A stretch of DNA of 5,735 nucleotides from contig NZ_JACCBZ010000019.1 of the NCBI RefSeq assembly GCF_013408825.1, positions 1-5,735 of the forward strand, read 5' to 3'. The stretch is from Mucilaginibacter tundrae. GTDB lineage: Bacteria; Bacteroidota; Bacteroidia; Sphingobacteriales; Sphingobacteriaceae. The translations under genes and the position numbers were made by a program. The notes under the pieces were generated by a model. The model made no database searches and had not been told where the DNA came from. It worked only from the letters and a program-made list of their open reading frames with translations. Numbering within the stretch: position 1 is the first letter of the stretch; every line of letters begins with the position of its first letter. This document shows, one piece after another, positions 1-5,735 of the stretch.

Positions 1-10
1 AGAAATAAAG

Positions 11-41
11 TTTGCAAATAAGAAAAGGTTTTCTACCTTTG
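11..41 (+). promoter_or_regulatory. rrn operon promoter, Bacteroidota -33/-7 type
   Basis: TTTG at 11-14 (-33 element) and TACCTTTG at 34-41 (-7 element, matching TAnnTTTG) are separated by exactly 19 nt. This matches the consensus read by the primary sigma factor of Bacteroidota. Transcription should start a few bases after the -7 box, around 46-50. Reading 1-409, I find no other TAnnTTTG, so this is probably the only strong promoter in the window. It places a leader of about 360 nt ahead of the 16S. The start site is inferred, not seen. Confidence 0.8.
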
Positions 42-68
42 CAATCCCAAAACGAACGGGAAAAAAGA

Positions 69-138
69 GAAGGTCGAAAGCTGAAAGGCGGGAGACAGGG
101 AGCTGAAAAGCGAAAGAAGTTGAAAGCGATTTTCAGCT
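69..138 (+). repeat. GA-rich period-7 repeat with inverted 3' arm (leader)
   Basis: Units of about 7 nt with a GAAAG-like core run from 69 to about 118. Units start at 69 (GAAGG core), 76 and 83 (GAAAG), 90 (GGGAG), 97 (AGGGA), then after one extra base at 105 and 112. The 3' part folds back: AGCTGAAAA at 101-109 pairs perfectly over 9 bp with TTTTCAGCT at 130-138. A second copy, AGCTGAAA at 79-86, can take the same partner. It is the most degraded of three similar elements in the window (see 2094-2165 and 5538-5606). It lies upstream of the 16S processing stem, so it should be removed from mature RNA. Function unknown. Confidence 0.5.
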
Positions 139-210
139 GATACAAAATGAAAAGTTAAGCCTTGCAATAAGGCAAAAACATATAGGTGTCCGGGATGGGT
201 CCACCGACAA

Positions 211-222
211 AGTTCTTTTAAG
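211..222 (+). promoter_or_regulatory. boxA-like antitermination site, 16S leader
   Basis: AGTTCTTTTA at 211-220 differs at one position from AGTTCTTTGA at 2401-2410 ahead of the 23S. Both resemble the boxA core of rrn operons (GCTCTTTAACA in E. coli), which NusB/NusE bind to support rRNA antitermination. The site lies at the base of the 16S processing stem, as the second copy does for the 23S stem. The role is inferred from similarity and position. No boxB or boxC was identified. Confidence 0.55.
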
Positions 223-242
223 AAATAGAAAATCATGTAACG
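220..242 (+). other. 16S processing stem, 5' arm
   Basis: Positions 231-242 (AATCATGTAACG) pair perfectly over 12 bp with 1978-1989. Positions 220-226 (AAGAAAT) pair over 7 bp with 1990-1996, leaving a 4-nt bulge at 227-230. The helix closes the whole 16S into a loop, as expected for a double-stranded precursor cut by RNase III. A few outer pairs (207-211 with 2002-2006) may extend it. The complementarity is read directly from the sequence. Cleavage is inferred. Confidence 0.75.
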
Positions 243-331
243 TAGCTGACAGCTTCGGTAAGAAAAAGGGGAGAGCGATCGAACCGGACGCAAGCGGAAG
301 TTTTTGGTATACGAACAAAAGAGAGAAAGAG

Positions 332-369
332 AGGATCTGTAAAAAGAAATATAATAATACACAGATTCT
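332..369 (+). other. Leader hairpin ahead of 16S
   Basis: AGGATCTGT at 332-340 pairs with ACAGATTCT at 361-369 (9 bp including one G-U), with an A-rich 20-nt loop. It lies about 40 nt upstream of the mature 16S 5' end, inside the loop closed by the 16S processing stem. No T-run follows, so it is not a terminator. It may help final 5' maturation or be incidental. Confidence 0.4.
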
Positions 370-409
370 ATTAATTAATAATAGGGTCAGTGAACAAACA
401 AAACATTTT

Positions 410-1931
<1,522 letters not shown>

Positions 1932-1977
1932 CTGGAGCAGGTTCCCTCACTCTCACTATGAGTATATTAAAACTGCT

Positions 1978-1996
1978 CGTTACATGATTATTTCTT
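1978..1996 (+). other. 16S processing stem, 3' arm
   Basis: CGTTACATGATT at 1978-1989 is the exact complement of 231-242, and ATTTCTT at 1990-1996 is the exact complement of 220-226. The arm lies about 47-65 nt beyond the mature 16S 3' end. It shares base 1978 with the short 1935-1940/1973-1978 hairpin, so the two folds nearly stack and compete for one pair. Confidence 0.75.
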
Positions 1997-2093
1997 AATT
2001 GTTTGTTAGAACACAAACAAAAAAACACAAAAAGAAAACCCAAAAGATGAAGCCATTAGTGGTTCTAAACATCTGAAATGGCGGGATTGTAAG

Positions 2094-2165
2094 AAATTAC
2101 GATTTACGATTTACGAGTTACGATTGACTGAAATCTAAAATCGTAAATCACAAATCCGAAATCAT
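2094..2165 (+). repeat. Period-7 inverted-repeat hairpin in the spacer
   Basis: The 5' arm is five heptamers at 2094-2128 with consensus GATTTAC. Units 2 and 3 are identical, and units 1, 4 and 5 are diverged. After TG (2129-2130) the 3' arm is five heptamers at 2131-2165, all starting with an invariant AAATC followed by two different bases each time. Folded symmetrically, 2095-2125 against 2132-2162 gives 23 Watson-Crick pairs over 31 positions. Shifted by one unit, 2101-2112 pairs perfectly over 12 bp with 2138-2149. The hairpin can therefore slip in 7-nt steps. It ends 2 nt before the 5' end of tRNA-Ile. Function unknown. Confidence 0.85.
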
Positions 2166-2167
2166 AA

Positions 2168-2242
2168 AGTCCCGTAGCTCAGTTTGGTTAGAGCACTACA
2201 CTGATAATGTAGGGGTCAGCAGTTCAAATCTGCTCGGGACTA
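2168..2242 (+). tRNA. ileT: tRNA-Ile (anticodon GAT)
   Basis: A full cloverleaf can be drawn. The acceptor AGTCCCG (2168-2174) pairs with CGGGACT (2235-2241), with A2242 as discriminator. The D stem is GCTC/GAGC. The anticodon stem CTACA/TGTAG encloses CTGATAA with anticodon GAT at 2203-2205. The T stem AGCAG/CTGCT encloses TTCAAAT. CCA is not encoded (ACAG follows). Isoleucine is the expected first tRNA in a 16S-23S spacer. RNase P would cut just after the period-7 hairpin. Confidence 0.97.
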
Positions 2243-2257
2243 CAGGTACAATCTTAC

Positions 2258-2331
2258 GGGGGATTAGCTCAGCTGGCTAGAGCACCTGCCTTGCACGCAG
2301 GGGGTCAACGGTTCGAATCCGTTATTCTCCA
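2258..2331 (+). tRNA. alaT: tRNA-Ala (anticodon TGC)
   Basis: The acceptor GGGGGAT (2258-2264) pairs with ATTCTCC (2324-2330), with discriminator A2331. The third pair is G2260-T2328, the G3-U70 wobble that is the main identity element for alanyl-tRNA synthetase. The D stem is GCTC/GAGC. The anticodon stem CCTGC/GCAGG encloses CTTGCAC with TGC at 2292-2294. The T stem AACGG/CCGTT encloses TTCGAAT. CCA is not encoded. It lies 15 nt after tRNA-Ile in the same transcript. Confidence 0.97.
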
Positions 2332-2340
2332 CTATACCCA

Positions 2341-2360
2341 CCATTTGCCGGAAGGCATGG
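2341..2360 (+). other. Hairpin after tRNA-Ala
   Basis: CCAT and GCC (2341-2349, with TT bulged) pair with GGC and ATGG (2354-2360) around a GGAA loop, for 7 bp. The same 5' strand can instead pair with CCGCAATGG at 2378-2386, so two mutually exclusive folds exist here. No T-run follows, so it is not a terminator. The fold may mark tRNA-Ala 3' processing, but no function is shown. Confidence 0.4.
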
Positions 2361-2400
2361 ATATTGATAAAGGCGATCCGCAATGGAAGACCGGGGTAAA

Positions 2401-2412
2401 AGTTCTTTGACA
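2401..2412 (+). promoter_or_regulatory. boxA-like antitermination site, 23S leader
   Basis: AGTTCTTTGACA matches the E. coli rrn boxA GCTCTTTAACA at 9 of 11 positions over GTTCTTTGACA, and repeats 9 of 10 bases of the leader copy at 211-220. A second boxA in the spacer before the 23S is usual in bacterial rrn operons. It would let the antitermination complex reload. The last bases overlap the 5' arm of the 23S stem. Confidence 0.65.
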
Positions 2413-2447
2413 TATTGGAAGAAGTAATTGAAAGAGAAAACAACAGT
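2409..2447 (+). other. 23S processing stem, 5' arm
   Basis: This arm pairs with 5487-5530. From the base: GACATATT (2409-2416) with 5523-5530, 8 bp; then 2417-2431 with 5505-5519, one mismatch and one G-U; then AAGAGAAAACAACAGT (2432-2447) with 5487-5502, a perfect 16 bp. The 3' arm has bulges of 3 and 2 nt. The total is about 38 pairs closing a loop that holds the entire 23S, the expected precursor substrate for RNase III. The innermost 16 nt are also present inside mature 23S at 2752-2767. Confidence 0.9.
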
Positions 2448-2555
2448 AGGGACGATTGTCGGCTGTTGAGTAACCTAAGGTAGCAATACTGAAGGAAGCG
2501 ATACACAACAATCTAACTAAAAAGCATACATACCGAGCAAAAGGCGGTATCGTAG

Positions 2556-5437
<2,882 letters not shown>

Positions 5438-5450
5438 AGCAGGTAATAAT

Positions 5451-5476
5451 GGTGGACGGGATTCGTTCCGTCCACC
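5451..5476 (+). other. Strong TTCG-loop hairpin after 23S
   Basis: GGTGGACGGGA (5451-5461) pairs with TTCCGTCCACC (5466-5476) over 11 bp including one G-U, around a TTCG loop closed by A-T. It begins 13 nt after the mature 23S 3' end and lies inside the long 23S stem-loop. No T-run follows (CAAACACTAA), and the 5S lies downstream, so it is not an intrinsic terminator. A role in stopping 3' trimming is possible but inferred. Confidence 0.75.
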
Positions 5477-5486
5477 CAAACACTAA

Positions 5487-5530
5487 ACTGTTGTTTTCTC
5501 TTATTCAATCACTTCTTTCAATAATATGTC
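5487..5530 (+). other. 23S processing stem, 3' arm
   Basis: ACTGTTGTTTTCTCTT (5487-5502) is the exact complement of 2432-2447, the section 5505-5519 complements 2417-2431 with one mismatch and one G-U, and AATATGTC (5523-5530) complements 2409-2416. It starts about 50 nt after the 23S 3' end. The first 16 nt are equally complementary to mature 23S 2752-2767, giving this arm two possible perfect partners. Confidence 0.9.
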
Positions 5531-5537
5531 ATTGTTT

Positions 5538-5606
5538 AGGCCGAAAGGTAAAAGGACAAAGGCGAAAGGAAAAACCTTTCAGCTTTAACCCTTGAACCTT
5601 TAACCT
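5538..5606 (+). repeat. Period-7 inverted-repeat hairpin in the 23S-5S spacer
   Basis: Four tandem heptamers fill 5543-5570, each with AAAGG in the same place and varying flanks. A short A loop follows. The 3' arm, 5575-5606, is built of heptamers of form CCTTTNA: units start at 5575, 5582, 5589 and, after one extra base, 5597. Folding 5538-5569 on 5575-5606 without gaps gives about 20 Watson-Crick pairs plus one G-U in 32 positions, with mismatches mostly in the 2-nt variable spots. It fills most of the linker between the 23S stem and the 5S. Its plan matches 2094-2165 but its sequence is different. Function unknown. Confidence 0.8.
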
Positions 5607-5620
5607 CAACAAAAGAAATT

Positions 5621-5729
<109 letters not shown>

Positions 5730-5735
5730 ATCTTA

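Larger units (their letters stand above)
46..409 (+). other. Pre-16S leader, noncoding
   Basis: This is the transcribed leader between the predicted start and the mature 16S 5' end. It contains no convincing gene. It holds a GA-rich period-7 element (69-138), a small hairpin (159-173, GCCTT/AAGGC with a 5-nt loop), a boxA-like site (211-222), the 5' arm of the 16S processing stem (220-242) and a hairpin (332-369). The composition is purine-rich on the + strand. The only long frame is on the opposite strand and gives a low-complexity Ser/Phe/Leu-rich product with no recognisable domain, so I treat it as spurious. Confidence 0.75.
1932..2167 (+). other. 16S-tRNA internal transcribed spacer
   Basis: This is noncoding spacer. 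It starts with a hairpin (GAGCAG at 1935-1940 with CTGCTC at 1973-1978), followed by the 3' arm of the 16S processing stem (1978-1996). An A-rich run (about 2008-2045) comes next. A small structured patch then has two competing folds: 2045-2049 with 2070-2074, or GCCATT at 2052-2057 with AATGGC at 2077-2082. The spacer ends with the period-7 hairpin (2094-2165), which stops 2 nt before tRNA-Ile. Confidence 0.8.
2332..2555 (+). other. tRNA-23S internal transcribed spacer
   Basis: This is noncoding. It contains a hairpin (2341-2360), a boxA-like site (2401-2412), the 5' arm of the 23S stem (2409-2447), a possible pairing GATTGT (2454-2459) with ACAATC (2508-2513), and a hairpin ATACCG/CGGTAT (2530-2535 with 2545-2550) that ends 5 nt before the predicted 23S 5' end. 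No gene is seen. Confidence 0.8.

Noticed and set aside
33..362. Long minus-strand open frame across the leader (109 aa)
   Set aside because: It is the complement of a purine-rich leader, giving a Ser/Phe/Leu/Tyr-rich product with no domain and no convincing context. It overlaps the promoter and the processing arm.
2097..2165. CRISPR-like array in the spacer repeats
   Set aside because: The units are 7 nt with 2-nt variable parts and fold back on each other. There are no 20-40 nt repeats or spacers and no cas genes.

Overview
The window holds one complete ribosomal RNA operon on the + strand, in the order promoter, long leader, 16S rRNA, tRNA-Ile(GAT), tRNA-Ala(TGC), 23S rRNA, 5S rRNA. I see no protein-coding gene. 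The open reading frames in the rRNA and spacer regions look like chance frames over structural RNA.

The organism is a member of Bacteroidota. The single rrn promoter has the phylum's own -33/-7 form (TTTG, 19 nt, TACCTTTG) rather than a sigma70 -35/-10 form. The 16S carries Bacteroidota signatures such as GTGCCGTGAGGTGT, and its 3' end reads GGAATACCTCCTTT. The V3-V4 text (short V3 stem, then AGAATAAGGATCGGCTAAC) and the stretch around ACCCGGGCTTGAAAGTTAG resemble Chitinophagaceae (Chitinophaga and relatives) from memory. I give that family placement about 0.65.

Layout: 1-45 promoter; about 46-409 leader with a GA-rich period-7 element (69-138), a boxA-like site (211-222), the 5' arm of the 16S processing stem (220-242) and a hairpin (332-369); 410-1931 16S; 1932-2167 spacer with the 3' arm of the 16S stem (1978-1996) and a period-7 hairpin (2094-2165); 2168-2242 tRNA-Ile; 2258-2331 tRNA-Ala; 2332-2555 spacer with a second boxA-like site (2401-2412) and the 5' arm of the 23S stem (2409-2447); 2556-5437 23S; 5438-5620 spacer with a TTCG-loop hairpin, the 3' arm of the 23S stem (5487-5530) and a third period-7 hairpin (5538-5606); about 5621-5729 5S. 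The window stops about 6 bases after the 5S, so the terminator is not visible.

How the parts work together: one transcript appears to be made from the upstream promoter. Each large rRNA is looped out by pairing of its flanks, and each 5' arm is preceded by nearly the same 10-nt boxA-like word (AGTTCTTTTA and AGTTCTTTGA). The most unusual structure is in the discarded linkers. Three of them (leader, 16S-tRNA spacer, 23S-5S spacer) carry different sequences built on one plan: tandem 7-nt units with a 5-nt core and 2 variable bases, followed by complementary sequence. All three sit outside the two processing stems. A second oddity is that the 5' arm of the 23S stem contains a 16-nt exact copy of a segment of mature 23S, so the 3' arm has two perfect partners.
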